Below are positions 38,788-48,519 of a DNA stretch of 64,000 nucleotides, piece after piece. The notes below the pieces were generated by a model. The model was given only the letters and a program-made list of their open reading frames with translations, made no database searches and had not been told where the DNA came from. The stretch comes from Hyphomicrobiales bacterium (lineage in GTDB: Bacteria; Pseudomonadota; Alphaproteobacteria; Rhizobiales; OSC116). The stretch spans positions 1 through 64,000 of the forward strand of contig NVUH01000003.1 of assembly GCA_002401855.1 (NCBI GenBank). Reading direction: 5' to 3'. The position numbers and the translations under genes are program-made. Each line of letters begins with the position of its first letter. The first letter of the stretch is position 1.

Positions 38788-40008
38788 ATGACTGATTCAG
38801 CTTTAAATTTTTCCTTAAATGAAAACAGAGCGCGGCGCAATGCCATTATTTTGGCATTTTGTTTTGCGCTTGGCGGCATCACCACTTTTTGTGTAATGAG
38901 CTTGGCCGCCAATGTGGCCTACGGCATTGCCGAGAATAAAGGCAACGCCACTTTGCCAATCACTGCCTTCTTATTGGCCTCAATGCTCACCTCCGTTCCT
39001 GCGTCCATGTTGATGCAAAGAATTGGCCGTAAGTCGGGTTTTCGGGTCGGTATTATCATGGGCACATTAGGCTGTTTGTTGGCTGCATATTCCATCTATA
39101 TCAGTAATTTCTGGCTGTTATGCGCCTCAACTTTTCTCATCGGCATTATGGCTTCATTCCAAGCCTTCTATCGTTTTGCTGCGGCCGATACCGCATCAGA
39201 TAAGTTCAAGAGCGTGGCGGTTTCATGGGTTATGTTTGGCGGTGTTCTAGCCCCCATCGTAGCCCCAACCATCATCAGTTACAGCAAAAACCTACTAGAA
39301 CCATATTTCATCGCAGGCACTTTTCTCGTGGCCGCAGCAGTAACTTTGGTGGCGTTTATATTAGTGGGCTTAATCGACATTCCTACCGAGGCGGCTAAAA
39401 CCAGAAAAAACACTGGCCGCCCCTTACTCGAAATCATCAAACAACCTTTATTCGCCATTTCAGTCGGTGCAGCTATGGCCAGCTATGGCCTCATGACATT
39501 CGTGATGACCGCCACGCCATTGGCTATATTAGGCTGTGGCCAAGGCTATGAAATCGACGATGTCACTTTCATCATCCAATGGCATGCCATCGCCATGTAT
39601 GGCCCCGCATTCTTCACTGGCAAAATCATCCAACGCATCGGCGCTCAAACTGTCATCATGCTGGGTTTGCTTATGTTAGCGGGTTGCGCCGTAGTGGCGG
39701 CTATGGGGGTAGAGCTTAGCCATTTCTGGGTGGCTTTGGTGCTGCTTGGTTTAGGGTGGAATTTTGGTTTCGTCGGCGCAACAGCTATGGTCACAAAATA
39801 TTACCGTGCCGAAGAAAAGTTCAAGGCCCAAGCGTTTAACGATTTCATGGTGTTTGGCACCTTAGCCGTCGGCTCCTTTGCCTCAGGTAAAATTTACAAT
39901 CAATGGGGCTGGGATGGCGTCACGGTCATCATTTATCCCATCATCGCCTTTGCCCTACTATTGGTCATGGCATCTTTCTACTTCAAAGATAAAGCGCCAG
40001 CCGCCTAG
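38788..40008 (+). CDS. MFS family transporter
   Basis: A 406-residue inner-membrane protein with about twelve hydrophobic segments in two halves separated by a basic loop (about residues 205-222, AAKTRKNTGRP). The MFS loop 2-3 motif appears as MQRIGRKSGFRVGIIMG. It ends FYFKDKAPAA. Similar proteins are annotated simply as MFS transporters near thiL or bamE in Alphaproteobacteria. Substrate unknown. A strong bidirectional terminator follows, so it is an independent transcript. Confidence 0.85.
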   Translation: MTDSALNFSLNENRARRNAIILAFCFALGGITTFCVMSLAANVAYGIAENKGNATLPITAFLLASMLTSVPASMLMQRIGRKSGFRVGIIMGTLGCLLAAYSIYISNFWLLCASTFLIGIMASFQAFYRFAAADTASDKFKSVAVSWVMFGGVLAPIVAPTIISYSKNLLEPYFIAGTFLVAAAVTLVAFILVGLIDIPTEAAKTRKNTGRPLLEIIKQPLFAISVGAAMASYGLMTFVMTATPLAILGCGQGYEIDDVTFIIQWHAIAMYGPAFFTGKIIQRIGAQTVIMLGLLMLAGCAVVAAMGVELSHFWVALVLLGLGWNFGFVGATAMVTKYYRAEEKFKAQAFNDFMVFGTLAVGSFASGKIYNQWGWDGVTVIIYPIIAFALLLVMASFYFKDKAPAA

Positions 40009-40014
40009 GTAAAA

Positions 40015-40044
40015 AAATAGCTGCTTTAAATTAAGCAGCTATTT
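40015..40044. terminator. Bidirectional terminator between MFS and bamE
   Basis: AAATAGCTGCTT (40015-40026), loop TAAATT, AAGCAGCTATTT (40033-40044). A 12-bp perfect stem flanked by A-rich and T-rich tracts lies between convergent genes and can serve both strands. Confidence 0.8.
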
Positions 40045-40068
40045 CTAAATTCAAAGAATCTCTAAGGC

Positions 40069-40575
40069 TTAGAATTTAATGGAGTCACCACTGGCAAAAC
40101 CACCATTATTATTTGTCGATTTTGTTGCGCCAACACCACCAAATAATTCCTGAATAAAGCTCAGGTCTTTCTTATAAGTTGGGGTGGTTTGGCTAATAAA
40201 GTCAATCACTATACCGTCTTGCAAACCGTAATGGGCAATTTTATTCACCCGTTTATTGCCATTAAAGTGCACCGCCACAACTTGTCTTTCATTCTCTTTG
40301 ACACCAGTAATGCTATAACGATCTTGCTTCGAGCCGATATAATAATAAGACAAACCATTAGCACGAGTGCTCACAGAAGGGCTGCCCAATATGTCTTTCA
40401 CTTCTCTTTCTGGCATGCCAATGGTAATGTCATCTATAGCTCCTGCTTGCGCCACATAACCATGCTGGTCAATAACTGTGCCGCACGCGCTCAACATAAA
40501 GCTCGATCCCAATAAAGCGATGGCAAAAATGCTGCGAATTTTATTTGTATTCTTCTGTTTCATAAAGTGACTCAT
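40069..40575 (-). CDS. bamE: Outer membrane protein assembly factor BamE (SmpA/OmlA)
   Basis: Small lipoprotein of the BAM complex. The protein has a signal peptide with lipobox LSAC, then the BamE domain: DDITIGMPEREVKDILGSPS, YYYIGSKQDRYSI, RQVVAVHFNGNKRVNKIAHYG. I set the start at the ATG 40575; the next ATG four codons on (40563) would also give a full signal peptide. It is transcribed away from the CBP3-like gene, a common divergent pair in Alphaproteobacteria. BamA is encoded 12 kb downstream. Confidence 0.9.
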   Translation of the reverse strand: MSHFMKQKNTNKIRSIFAIALLGSSFMLSACGTVIDQHGYVAQAGAIDDITIGMPEREVKDILGSPSVSTRANGLSYYYIGSKQDRYSITGVKENERQVVAVHFNGNKRVNKIAHYGLQDGIVIDFISQTTPTYKKDLSFIQELFGGVGATKSTNNNGGFASGDSIKF

Positions 40576-40809
40576 CTGCAAGGTATGGCTATTATTCAAA
40601 TAATTTAGTTACACAAAGGGGCAACAATAGGGCAATGGTATTTTGCGCAAAATGCGACATATTTTCATTAAAATCAATGATAAACAGTTTTTTACGAAAA
40701 TAAGTCGCATTTTTTTTACTTTTTTGCTAATGAAAAGCAGATACATGGTTTGGTGCTATGATCTGATACATGTATATAAGAGGCTGGGTGAAACCACGAG
40801 TTATAGATA

Positions 40810-41349
40810 ATGGTAAAATTTTTAGGCATATATTTTGGCCGAGAACGCCAAGAAAAACAACGCGCCGATGCGCTATATAATCATCTAGTTGCCGCTTCGC
40901 GCAATCCCGTGCTCTATGGTGGTTCTGGCGCGCCCGACACTGCCAATGGCCGTTTTGAGCTCATTATTTTGCATATATTCATGTTGTTCCGCCGCATGCA
41001 AGATAATGATGATCAGGTTAAATTCATCAAGCAAAAAACCTTTGATTGCTTTTTAGAGAATATGGATGTGAATTTACGCGAGATTGGCGTCGGGCCAGAT
41101 GGCGTTCCCAAACGCATTCAAAAAATGCTAGAAAATTTCTATGGCCGTGCTGCGGCTTATCAATCAGCGATCGATGATAATGATGTTGAAAAATTGGCCG
41201 AGGTCATCGCGCGTAATTTCTATGCCGATGGCAAAGTCAACGAGCAGGGCGCTCAGCATATTGCACAATATGTATTCAATGTCATCAAGCTGCTAGATCA
41301 AACATCAACCGATGATTTATTGGTCTGTAATTTTAAGTATTCGAATTAG
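40810..41349 (+). CDS. Ubiquinol-cytochrome c chaperone (Cbp3-like)
   Basis: A 179-residue protein of the ubiquinol-cytochrome c chaperone family, related to mitochondrial Cbp3 (UQCC1), which assists cytochrome b assembly in complex III. Typical segments are ADALYNHLVAASRNPVLYGG, DTANGRFELIILHIFMLFRRM, FLENMDVNLREIGVGPDGVPKRIQKM and FYGRAAAYQSAI. It is followed after ten bases by the DUF177 gene. The order bamE (divergent)-CBP3-DUF177-plsX is an alphaproteobacterial hallmark. Confidence 0.92.
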   Translation: MVKFLGIYFGRERQEKQRADALYNHLVAASRNPVLYGGSGAPDTANGRFELIILHIFMLFRRMQDNDDQVKFIKQKTFDCFLENMDVNLREIGVGPDGVPKRIQKMLENFYGRAAAYQSAIDDNDVEKLAEVIARNFYADGKVNEQGAQHIAQYVFNVIKLLDQTSTDDLLVCNFKYSN

Positions 41350-41359
41350 GATTTATGAA

Positions 41360-41971
41360 ATGAAACAATATCATGTTAAAAATATGCAACAGGTTTTTAT
41401 CGTCGATAATCTGCCCAAAACAGGCTTTGAACTTAAATTAAAAGCCACAGATGAAGAGTGCAAATTGTTAGCCCCGCAAATAAATGTCGAGCAAGTTGCA
41501 AGTTTCACTGCCGAATTGCTCATCAAACAATGGCGGCGTGGTGGCGTGCATATCGAGGGCAAATTCACCGCCAAACTCACCCAACAATGCGTCATTTCAC
41601 TTGATTCGTTCGACACAATTATAGATGAGAAGATCGATCAAAAGTTTTTCGCCAGCACAAAAATCCCCGAATTTGGTGAAAAAAAAGAAGTCGAGATGAT
41701 TGATAACGACATGGATCCACCAGAAGCACTGGTCGATGGACAATTAAACATTTTCGATTATTTGGCCGAAACATTGTTGTTGCAACTCGATCCTTACCCC
41801 AAAAAGCCCGATAGCCAACTCGAATCTCTGGCTATAGATGGTAAATTCGAGATCAATCAGCCCAATATGGCAGATGAGCCGACCCTTGACGATGATGGCA
41901 CAGAACAGCCTAAATCCAAAGCCACCCATAAGCCATTTGCCAATCTCAACCAATTGCTCAAAGATAAGTAA
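41360..41971 (+). CDS. yceD: DUF177 family protein (YceD-like)
   Basis: A 203-residue protein of the DUF177/YceD family; members are linked to 23S rRNA or L32 metabolism in other organisms. The conserved cysteine-containing core is TAKLTQQCVISLDSF, followed by the acidic DPPEALVDGQLNIFDYLAETLLLQLDPYPKKP. The C-terminus ends KPFANLNQLLKDK, typical of the family. The start is ATG 41360 with AGGA upstream; the open frame extends upstream into the CBP3 gene. Precise function is not established. Confidence 0.87.
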   Translation: MKQYHVKNMQQVFIVDNLPKTGFELKLKATDEECKLLAPQINVEQVASFTAELLIKQWRRGGVHIEGKFTAKLTQQCVISLDSFDTIIDEKIDQKFFASTKIPEFGEKKEVEMIDNDMDPPEALVDGQLNIFDYLAETLLLQLDPYPKKPDSQLESLAIDGKFEINQPNMADEPTLDDDGTEQPKSKATHKPFANLNQLLKDK

Positions 41972-42092
41972 GCCAGCATCGCTCAGCTGACGCTAGATAA
42001 GCATAAGTGTATATGTCTGTAAAAATGTTGCAAAAGCTTTTAAAAAATATATCGTTAACGCTTATAATCGTTCTTATGAGAATCGTTACTAG

Positions 42093-43172
42093 ATGACAGA
42101 CAAAATAATAATTGCATTAGATGTAATGAGCGGCGAGCAAGGCCCATCGGCTTGTTTAGATGGCGCGAATATTTCTTTAGCGCGCAACGATAATTTGTTT
42201 TTTCACTTATTTGGCGATCAACAAATCATCGAAAACAGCCTCAAACCTTTCCCAAAACTAGCTGCAAATAGCGAAGTTCATCATACGGATTTTATCGTCC
42301 CGATGGATATGAAACCCCGTCAAGCATTGCGCCAAGGCCGCAAAGTCAGCTCAATGTGGCAAGCCATTAATAGCGTCCATGAAGATATTTCAGGCGGCGC
42401 GGTGTCAGCGGGCAATACAGGCGCACTCATGGCCATGGCAACTTTTTGTTTGCGCACTCTACGCCGTATCGATCGCACCGCCATCGCCGCCATTTGGCCG
42501 ACGATAAAGGGCCGTACCATTGTGCTAGATATGGGCGCCAACCTGCATGTGTCGTCAGAGAATTTGGTCGATTTCGGCTTTATGGGCGCGGCCATGGCAC
42601 GGGTCGTTTTCAACATTGAAAAACCACGAGTCGGCATTTTAAACATCGGCGAAGAAGAAATCAAAGGCAATGAAGATTTAAAAGCCGCCGCCACTACATT
42701 GCGCGATTCGGATATGCCACTAGAATATGTTGGCTTTGTCGAAGGCGATGGTATTTCAAAAGGCCATGCCGATGTAGTGGTCACCGAAGGCTTCGCAGGT
42801 AACATCGCACTTAAAACAGCCGAAGGCACCGCCCGCCAATTGGGTACATTGCTCAAAGACGCTTTTACCAGCTCGTGGCGCGCCAAGCTCGGCTATCTCT
42901 TGTTAGCCCCCGCGCTTAAAACTTTCCGTCAAAAAATGGATCCTAACAATTCCAATGGCGGCGTGTTTTTAGGTTTACGCGGCATTGTGGTCAAATGCCA
43001 CGGTTCATCCGATAATTATGGCTATGCCCACGCGATAGATTTAACTGCCGCAATGATTAAAAACAATCTGGTCAACGAGATTCGCCAAGATTTAGATATT
43101 TTTTATAAAGACCAAGATACTGAAACCACAGATATCTCGGCAGAGAATACACAAAACAAGGACAAAGCATGA
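42093..43172 (+). CDS. plsX: Phosphate acyltransferase PlsX
   Basis: Makes acyl-phosphate from acyl-ACP for phosphatidate synthesis by PlsY. The 359-residue protein shows [73 protein letters not shown]-type segment, [17 protein letters not shown] and [20 protein letters not shown]. The usual GGD motif near the start reads SGE, a family variation. It overlaps fabH by four bases, the standard plsX-fabH coupling. Confidence 0.95.
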   Translation: MTDKIIIALDVMSGEQGPSACLDGANISLARNDNLFFHLFGDQQIIENSLKPFPKLAANSEVHHTDFIVPMDMKPRQALRQGRKVSSMWQAINSVHEDISGGAVSAGNTGALMAMATFCLRTLRRIDRTAIAAIWPTIKGRTIVLDMGANLHVSSENLVDFGFMGAAMARVVFNIEKPRVGILNIGEEEIKGNEDLKAAATTLRDSDMPLEYVGFVEGDGISKGHADVVVTEGFAGNIALKTAEGTARQLGTLLKDAFTSSWRAKLGYLLLAPALKTFRQKMDPNNSNGGVFLGLRGIVVKCHGSSDNYGYAHAIDLTAAMIKNNLVNEIRQDLDIFYKDQDTETTDISAENTQNKDKA

Positions 43173-44143
43173 GTAAGCAACGCTCGGTCATAATCGGTTC
43201 TGGCAGTTATTTGCCACCCAACATTGTCACCAATGAAGATCTAGCCAAAAAAGTAGATACAACCGATGAGTGGATCACCGCGCGTACTGGCATAAAACAG
43301 CGTCACATCGCCGATAAAGATATGTTGACCTCCGATCTAGCCACCGAAGCTGCCAAAGATGCTCTAAAAAATGCCGGCATTGACGCCAGTGAGATTGATC
43401 TGATCGTCTTAGCAACCGCCACACCCAACCGCACCTTTCCCGCCACCGCAATCACCGTGCAAGCCAATCTAGGCATCACTCAGGGCTGCGCGTTCGATGT
43501 GCAAGCGGTTTGTTCAGGCTTCGTTTTCGCACTCACCGTGGCCGATAATATGCTGCAAGCAGGTAATTTCAAAAAAGCCTTAGTCATTGGTGCCGAAACT
43601 TTTTCTCGCATCATCGATTGGACGGATCGCACAACATGTGTGTTGTTTGCCGATGGGGCAGGGGCTGTGGTGCTTGAAACCCAACAAGGCGAAGGCACAA
43701 TTGCCGATCGCGGCATCCTCTATTCACATCTGCGTTCAGATGGCCGCTACGAAGATATGTTATATGTTGACGGCGGGCCAAGCCAAGGCAACGAAGGTTT
43801 TGTCAAAATGTCGGGCAATGAAGTGTTTAAACACGCAGTCAAAAAAATTGGCGCATCTATCGAACAAGCCCTTACCGATAATAATCTTGTATCAGATGAT
43901 ATTGATTGGTTTGTACCACATCAGGCAAATAAACGTATTTTAGATGCTGTGGCCAAGCGTATAAAGCTAGATGAGTCAAAAGTTGTCGTCACAGTGGATA
44001 AACATGCCAACACCTCAGCCGCCTCCATTCCATTGGCGCTGCACGAGGCGGTCAAGGATGGTCGGGTGCAAAAAGGCGATCTTATTTTGATCGAAGCATT
44101 GGGCGGTGGCTTTACTTGGGGCAGCATGTTATTTAGATGGTAA
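43169..44143 (+). CDS. fabH: Beta-ketoacyl-ACP synthase III
   Basis: Starts fatty acid synthesis by condensing acetyl-CoA with malonyl-ACP. The 324-residue thiolase-fold enzyme has the catalytic Cys in [14 protein letters not shown], His in [11 protein letters not shown] and Asn in [13 protein letters not shown]. The N-terminus [18 protein letters not shown] and [12 protein letters not shown] are typical. It overlaps plsX and is followed 120 bases later by ihfA. Confidence 0.97.
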   Translation: MSKQRSVIIGSGSYLPPNIVTNEDLAKKVDTTDEWITARTGIKQRHIADKDMLTSDLATEAAKDALKNAGIDASEIDLIVLATATPNRTFPATAITVQANLGITQGCAFDVQAVCSGFVFALTVADNMLQAGNFKKALVIGAETFSRIIDWTDRTTCVLFADGAGAVVLETQQGEGTIADRGILYSHLRSDGRYEDMLYVDGGPSQGNEGFVKMSGNEVFKHAVKKIGASIEQALTDNNLVSDDIDWFVPHQANKRILDAVAKRIKLDESKVVVTVDKHANTSAASIPLALHEAVKDGRVQKGDLILIEALGGGFTWGSMLFRW

Positions 44144-44263
44144 AATTTTTTATTGTAATATTTTATATTTAGCAATAATATCAAGTTAACATGGTATTAA
44201 TAATATGTTTTGCGTGTTATCATAAGTTAAATATTATTAATTTAAAGGTAAATAGGAGGGAAT

Positions 44264-44563
44264 ATGCCGGATAAGACGTTAACCAGAGCTGATTTGAGCG
44301 AAGCCATATACCAAGAGATTGGTCTGTCTCGTAGCGAATCTTCACAATTAGTAGAAACAGTTATAGACGAAATTTGCACTACCTTATCACAAGGCGAATC
44401 AGTCAAAGTTTCTTCTTTTGGCAATTTTTTAGTCAGACAAAAGAAAGAGCGCATTGGCCGCAATCCAAAAACGGGTGTCGAAGTGCCAATTACCGCTAGG
44501 CAAGTTGTTGTATTTCATGCCAGTCACGTCCTCAAAGATAAAGTGGATCAAGCACATAAATAA
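44264..44563 (+). CDS. ihfA: Integration host factor alpha subunit
   Basis: DNA-bending nucleoid protein. The 99-residue HU/IHF-fold protein has [27 protein letters not shown], the arm [27 protein letters not shown] with the intercalating Pro, and the core [20 protein letters not shown]. An AGGAGGG site precedes the ATG. The plsX-fabH-ihfA-merR order is strongly conserved in Alphaproteobacteria and favours IHF-alpha over HU. Confidence 0.94.
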   Translation: MPDKTLTRADLSEAIYQEIGLSRSESSQLVETVIDEICTTLSQGESVKVSSFGNFLVRQKKERIGRNPKTGVEVPITARQVVVFHASHVLKDKVDQAHK

Positions 44564-44704
44564 AACCAAATCATTATACGAATTGGGGAGATAACAGTCT
44601 TTATTTAATGTTATTTTTGACGATTATTCTACGTCTAATCCCTTCTTAGGGTTGAAATATATCCTAGTATATTATATATAAATTTTTAAAAAAAGTGTAA
44701 TTTA

Positions 44705-45226
44705 ATGGAAAAATCTGCAAATGCATTTCGCACCATAAGCGAAGCCGCGACTGAACTTAACGTGCCACAACATGTGCTGCGGTTCTGGGAAACAAAATTT
44801 AAGCAAATCAAACCGATGAAGCGCGGCGGTGGCCGTCGTTTTTATCGCCCGCAAGATGTTAATCTTATCCAGGGCATAAAATATTTCCTGTATGATCAAG
44901 GTTATACCATCAAAGGTGTGCAAAAAATATTATCATCAAAAGGCGTTGTCTATACAGCCAATGTGTGGCGCGATCCACCTGCATCTAATGCCGATATTCA
45001 AGGCATCGATTTGCCCAACGATTTAGTGTCGAGCAAACAAGCGGACAATCCATCACCTTCAAATTTTGTCAGTGAAGCCAACCCCATTGCATATGTTTCC
45101 CCACCAGAATCTCTTCCCGAGGAAACAGCCGTGCAAGACCGCATTATGCTGGAAAAAAACGCCAAAATCAAAAGCGTTTTAGTCGAATTGGGTGAGGTTA
45201 AACAAATCATCAAATCAGTAAAATAG
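44705..45226 (+). CDS. MerR family transcriptional regulator
   Basis: A 173-residue regulator with an N-terminal MerR winged helix ([51 protein letters not shown]) followed by an extended linker and a short C-terminal helix ([18 protein letters not shown]). No metal-binding Cys pattern is present. This MerR next to ihfA is found throughout Alphaproteobacteria; its targets are not known to me. It precedes the rpsB leader by about 115 bases. Confidence 0.9.
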   Translation: MEKSANAFRTISEAATELNVPQHVLRFWETKFKQIKPMKRGGGRRFYRPQDVNLIQGIKYFLYDQGYTIKGVQKILSSKGVVYTANVWRDPPASNADIQGIDLPNDLVSSKQADNPSPSNFVSEANPIAYVSPPESLPEETAVQDRIMLEKNAKIKSVLVELGEVKQIIKSVK

Positions 45227-45288
45227 CTTTCATCTAAAATCACACCATAATAGAGTGCATTTAATCTTGAATTAAATGCATTTATTTC

Positions 45289-45316
45289 TTGTGCTTTGCC
45301 ATTATACTGCTATAAA
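45289..45316 (+). promoter_or_regulatory. rpsB: Promoter candidate for rpsB
   Basis: TTGTGC (45289-45294) and TATAAA (45311-45316) with a 16-base spacer; an alternative -10, TATACT, lies at 45304-45309. This gives a leader of roughly 95 bases before rpsB. Confidence 0.4.
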
Positions 45317-45342
45317 GCGCACATTACACACGCAGATATCAA

Positions 45343-45402
45343 AAGGGTACAAGCGACCCTTCCGGTGACATTAGTTCACAATCTGCGGAGGTTAAACCGG
45401 AA
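45343..45402 (+). promoter_or_regulatory. rpsB: Structured leader upstream of rpsB
   Basis: Two potential stems: AAGGGT (45343-45348) with ACCCTT (45356-45361) around a seven-base loop, and TTCCGGT (45360-45366) with ACCGGAA (45396-45402) enclosing a second small hairpin GTGA...TCAC. The two main stems share bases 45360-45361, so they may stack or compete. The structure ends about ten bases before the GGAG ribosome site. S2-mediated autoregulation is known in gammaproteobacteria; the same here is inference. Confidence 0.5.
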
Positions 45403-45418
45403 AAACAGGAGTAAACGC

Positions 45419-46561
45419 ATGGCGTTACCAGATTTCACAATGCGTCAGCTATTAGAGGCTGGCATTCACTTTGGTCATCAAAAATCCCGCTGGAATCCAA
45501 AAATGGAACAGTATATTTTTGGCACCCGCAACAAAATCCACATCATGGATCTTTCAAAAACCGTTCCTTTGCTGCATCAAGCATTGGTAGCAGTGCGCGA
45601 CGTTGTTGCTGGCGGTGGCCGTGTTCTTTTTGTTGGCACAAAACGCCAAGCATCAGATCCAATTAAATTAGCTGCACAAAGCTGCGCTCAATATTACATC
45701 AACCATCGTTGGTTGGGTGGCGCGTTGACTAACTGGAACACAGTTTCCAAATCAATCAAACGCCTAAACGAGCTTAACAAAATTCTCGAAAGTGATGCCC
45801 ACGGCCTCACCAAAAAAGAATTGTTAAAAATGACTCGCGAACAAAATAAACTTGATCGCGCCATTGGCGGCATTAAAGATATGGGCGGCATTCCGAACCT
45901 TATCTTCATCATCGATACAAATAAAGAATCACTCGCAGTGGCCGAAGCCAAAAAATTGGGTATTCCATTGGTTGCCGTTTTGGATTCAAACTGTAATCCA
46001 GATGATATTGATTTCCCAATCCCAGGCAATGATGATGCGTCACGCGCCATTGAACTTTATTGCGATCTGATCGCTCGTGCTGCGCTTGATGGTATTTCAC
46101 AAGCTCATGGCGATGCTGGTTTTGATCTAGGCGAAGGCGCTGATCTTCCTGAAGATGTTGTGGCCGAAGTTGAAGCCGCCACAGATGCAGAAATCGAAGC
46201 ACCCGCTGCTGAAGAAGTTGCTGCTCCTGTTGTTGAAGAGGCACCAAAAGCCAAAGCTGCACCAAAAGCCAAAGCTGCACCAAAAGCCAAAGCTGCTCCA
46301 AAAGCTAAAGCCGCTCCAAAAGCCGAAGCCGCTCCAAAAGCCGAAGCCGCTGCTGCACCAGCTGGCGATGATGACTTGAAAGAACTTTCAGGTGTTGGCC
46401 CCGCTCTAGAGAAAAAATTACATGCTGCTGGCATTACAACATTTGCTCAAATCGCTGCTTGGAACGATGCTGAAGTCGAAGAATTCGGCGAAAAGCTATC
46501 TTTCAAAGGCCGCATTGAGCGCGAAGGTTGGATCGATCAAGCTAAAAAGCTTAGCAAATAA
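45419..46561 (+). CDS. rpsB: 30S ribosomal protein S2 with C-terminal repeat linker and helix-hairpin-helix-like domain
   Basis: The start is ATG 45419 (CAGGAG upstream); the frame stays open to 45296, but that part is the leader. Residues 1 to about 240 are a normal S2 core ([64 protein letters not shown]). Then comes an acidic Ala/Glu stretch and six 18-base repeats encoding APKAKA-type units (residues 275-310). Last is a 64-residue domain (317-380, [17 protein letters not shown] ... [17 protein letters not shown]) of the helix-hairpin-helix type found at the C-termini of some alphaproteobacterial L21 proteins. Typical S2 is about 240-260 residues. Confidence 0.95.
   Translation: MALPDFTMRQLLEAGIHFGHQKSRWNPKMEQYIFGTRNKIHIMDLSKTVPLLHQALVAVRDVVAGGGRVLFVGTKRQASDPIKLAAQSCAQYYINHRWLGGALTNWNTVSKSIKRLNELNKILESDAHGLTKKELLKMTREQNKLDRAIGGIKDMGGIPNLIFIIDTNKESLAVAEAKKLGIPLVAVLDSNCNPDDIDFPIPGNDDASRAIELYCDLIARAALDGISQAHGDAGFDLGEGADLPEDVVAEVEAATDAEIEAPAAEEVAAPVVEEAPKAKAAPKAKAAPKAKAAPKAKAAPKAEAAPKAEAAAAPAGDDDLKELSGVGPALEKKLHAAGITTFAQIAAWNDAEVEEFGEKLSFKGRIEREGWIDQAKKLSK
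46241..46348 (+). repeat. rpsB: Six tandem 18-base repeats inside rpsB
   Basis: Units of GCACCAAAAGCCAAAGCT. The first three are identical; units 4-6 differ by a few bases (GCTCCAAAAGCCGAAGCC in 5 and 6). They encode A-P-K-A-K/E-A units. The near identity points to recent slippage-type expansion. Confidence 0.95.
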
Positions 46562-46565
46562 ATTA

Positions 46566-46595
46566 AATTGGCTTGTCAAATATGACAGGCCAATT
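46566..46595 (+). terminator. Hairpin after rpsB, possible terminator or processing site
   Basis: AATTGGCTTGTCA (46566-46578), loop AATA, TGACAGGCCAATT (46583-46595); 13-bp stem with one G-U pair five bases after the rpsB stop. The following sequence lacks a clean U-run, so termination would be partial. Confidence 0.5.
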
Positions 46596-46617
46596 ATCAG
46601 AAAATTATTTTAAATCT

Positions 46618-46643
46618 AGCAACCACTCTTAAGAGTGGTTGCT
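46618..46643 (+). promoter_or_regulatory. tsf: Perfect palindrome before tsf
   Basis: AGCAACCACTCTT (46618-46630) followed directly by its reverse complement AAGAGTGGTTGCT, 24 bases before the tsf ATG. It could be an RNA hairpin controlling tsf relative to rpsB, or a DNA operator. No U-run follows. Confidence 0.5.
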
Positions 46644-46666
46644 ATTCTAACAATAGGCTCAAGAAA

Positions 46667-47596
46667 ATGGCTATCACTGCAAGTATGGTAAAAGAACTAC
46701 GCACATCTACAGGCGTAGGCATGATGGATTGTAAAACAGCTCTTAAAGAAACTGATGGCGACATGGAAGCCGCAGTCGATTGGTTGCGTAAAAAAGGCTT
46801 AGCCAAAGCGGCTAAAAAATCTGGCCGTGTGGCTGCCGAAGGCCTTGTGGCCGTTAAAGCGTCTGGCACATCTGCGGTTGTGATCGAAGTCAACTCAGAA
46901 ACCGACTTTGTGGCGCTAAACCCAGAATTCCAAAAATTGGCTGCAAATGTCGCTGACATCGCGCTTGCCAATAATGGTGACGATGAGGCAATTAAATCTG
47001 CTGCATATCTAGATTCAGGCAAAACAACCGAAGAATTTATCACCGCATTGGTGGCTTCAATTGGCGAAAACCTTGCCTTCCGTCGCGCCACAGCATTAAG
47101 TGTAAACAATGGCGTTGTTGCCACATATGTACATAATAGCGTTGTCCCAGGTGTTGCCGGTAAACTTGGCGTACTTGTTGGTTTAGAATCAACTGGTGAT
47201 GCAGCTAAACTAGATGCATTGGGCAAGCAAATTGCCATGCACATCGCTGCGACAAACCCAGCTTCATTGGATATAACTGATCTAGATCCAGCGATTGTTG
47301 AACGCGAAAAAAATGTGCTTGTTGAAACCGCTCGTGCTTCTGGCAAGCCAGATAACATCATCGAAAAAATGATCGAAGGTCGTATGCGTAAATACTACCA
47401 AGAAGTTGTTTTGCTTCAACAAACATTCGTTATTGATGGCGAAAATACGGTCGAAAAAGCCATTCAAATCGCCGCCAAAGACATTGGTGCTGATGTGAAA
47501 CTAACTGGTTTCGTACGTATGGAACTCGGTGAAGGCATCGAGAAAAAAGAAGAAGATTTTGCAGCCGAAGTTGCAGCAGCAACCGGCAAAGCCTAA
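46667..47596 (+). CDS. tsf: Translation elongation factor Ts
   Basis: Nucleotide exchange factor for EF-Tu. The 309-residue protein starts with the N-terminal UBA-like domain ([46 protein letters not shown]) and the core has [16 protein letters not shown]-type and MHIAATNP segments. It ends [12 protein letters not shown]. Length is normal. It follows rpsB through a 105-base region with two hairpins and is closed by a strong terminator before pyrH. Confidence 0.97.
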   Translation: MAITASMVKELRTSTGVGMMDCKTALKETDGDMEAAVDWLRKKGLAKAAKKSGRVAAEGLVAVKASGTSAVVIEVNSETDFVALNPEFQKLAANVADIALANNGDDEAIKSAAYLDSGKTTEEFITALVASIGENLAFRRATALSVNNGVVATYVHNSVVPGVAGKLGVLVGLESTGDAAKLDALGKQIAMHIAATNPASLDITDLDPAIVEREKNVLVETARASGKPDNIIEKMIEGRMRKYYQEVVLLQQTFVIDGENTVEKAIQIAAKDIGADVKLTGFVRMELGEGIEKKEEDFAAEVAAATGKA

Positions 47597-47618
47597 TCTT
47601 CATTACAAAATAGTTTTA

Positions 47619-47653
47619 AAAACCGATATCATGTATGTGATGTCGGTTTTTTT
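47619..47653 (+). terminator. Rho-independent terminator after tsf
   Basis: AAAACCGATATCAT (47619-47632), loop GTAT, GTGATGTCGGTTTT (47637-47650) pairing with two G-U pairs, then a continuing T-run. It separates rpsB-tsf from pyrH. Confidence 0.88.
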
Positions 47654-47715
47654 GTGCCAAAATTTACCGCATGTGCTAACTTGGTTTAATTTAAATTATA
47701 ATATGAGTCGCGCCC

Positions 47716-48480
47716 ATGTCAGAACCCGAAACCCCAAACAAACGCACTGTTAATCCCGATCTTAAATATAAGCGTGTCTTGCTCAAATTATCAGGCGAAG
47801 CGCTAATGGGCGATCAAGATTTTGGCATTGATATGACTTTTGTCGGTAAAATCGCGGGCGAAATAAAACAAGCATGGAGCCAAGGTGCCGAAATTTGTTT
47901 GGTCATCGGCGGCGGCAATATTTTTCGCGGCGTGGCAGGCGCCGCCCAAGGCATGAACCGCTCAAGCGCCGATTATATGGGCATGCTAGCCACAGTTATG
48001 AACGCCTTGGCGATGGCCAATGCGCTCGAAGAACTCAGCATCCCCACCCGTGTTTTATCAGCCATCCCCATGCCCACAGTGTGTGAGCCATTTGTCGGCC
48101 CGCGCGCCCGTGCACATTTGGGCAAAGGCCGCGTGGTCATCTTTGCCGCAGGCACTGGCAACCCATTTTTCACCACCGATACAGGCGCCGCACTAAGAGC
48201 CGCCGAAATGGGCTGTGAAGCCTTGCTCAAAGGCACACAAGTTGATGGCGTTTATGATAGTGACCCTAACAAAAACCCAGCTGCCAAAAAATATAAACAA
48301 GTCAGTTTTACCGATGTCTTGGCCAAAGATTTAAAAGTTATGGATGCCGCTGCCATCGCTTTGGCACGTGATAATAACATTCCCATCATCGTTTATTCCT
48401 TGGACAGCGAAAAAGGTTTGATGGGTATATTAAAAGGCGAGGGCGCATTTACCATTGTCAATAGCGGCAAAACGTCTTAA
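47716..48480 (+). CDS. pyrH: UMP kinase
   Basis: Phosphorylates UMP to UDP. The 254-residue amino-acid-kinase-fold protein shows [30 protein letters not shown], a [14 protein letters not shown] segment, [20 protein letters not shown] and [13 protein letters not shown]. The chosen ATG is the one in frame with these; an ATG 13 bases upstream is out of frame. frr follows after 39 bases. Confidence 0.96.
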   Translation: MSEPETPNKRTVNPDLKYKRVLLKLSGEALMGDQDFGIDMTFVGKIAGEIKQAWSQGAEICLVIGGGNIFRGVAGAAQGMNRSSADYMGMLATVMNALAMANALEELSIPTRVLSAIPMPTVCEPFVGPRARAHLGKGRVVIFAAGTGNPFFTTDTGAALRAAEMGCEALLKGTQVDGVYDSDPNKNPAAKKYKQVSFTDVLAKDLKVMDAAAIALARDNNIPIIVYSLDSEKGLMGILKGEGAFTIVNSGKTS

Positions 48481-48519
48481 CATTTAAACAATTGAACAAA
48501 CTTTATAAATGAGAACATT

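Noticed and set aside
42063-42068. TATAAT before plsX
   Set aside because: No acceptable -35 element at proper spacing; may be chance in an AT-rich gap.
45296-45418. Extra 41 residues upstream of S2
   Set aside because: The frame is open, but S2 proteins begin at [10 protein letters not shown] and a ribosome site lies just before 45419. The upstream bases form RNA stems.
46105-46434. Minus-strand ORF of 109 codons rich in Ala/Phe/Gly within rpsB
   Set aside because: It is the antisense reading of the tandem repeats and has no ribosome site.
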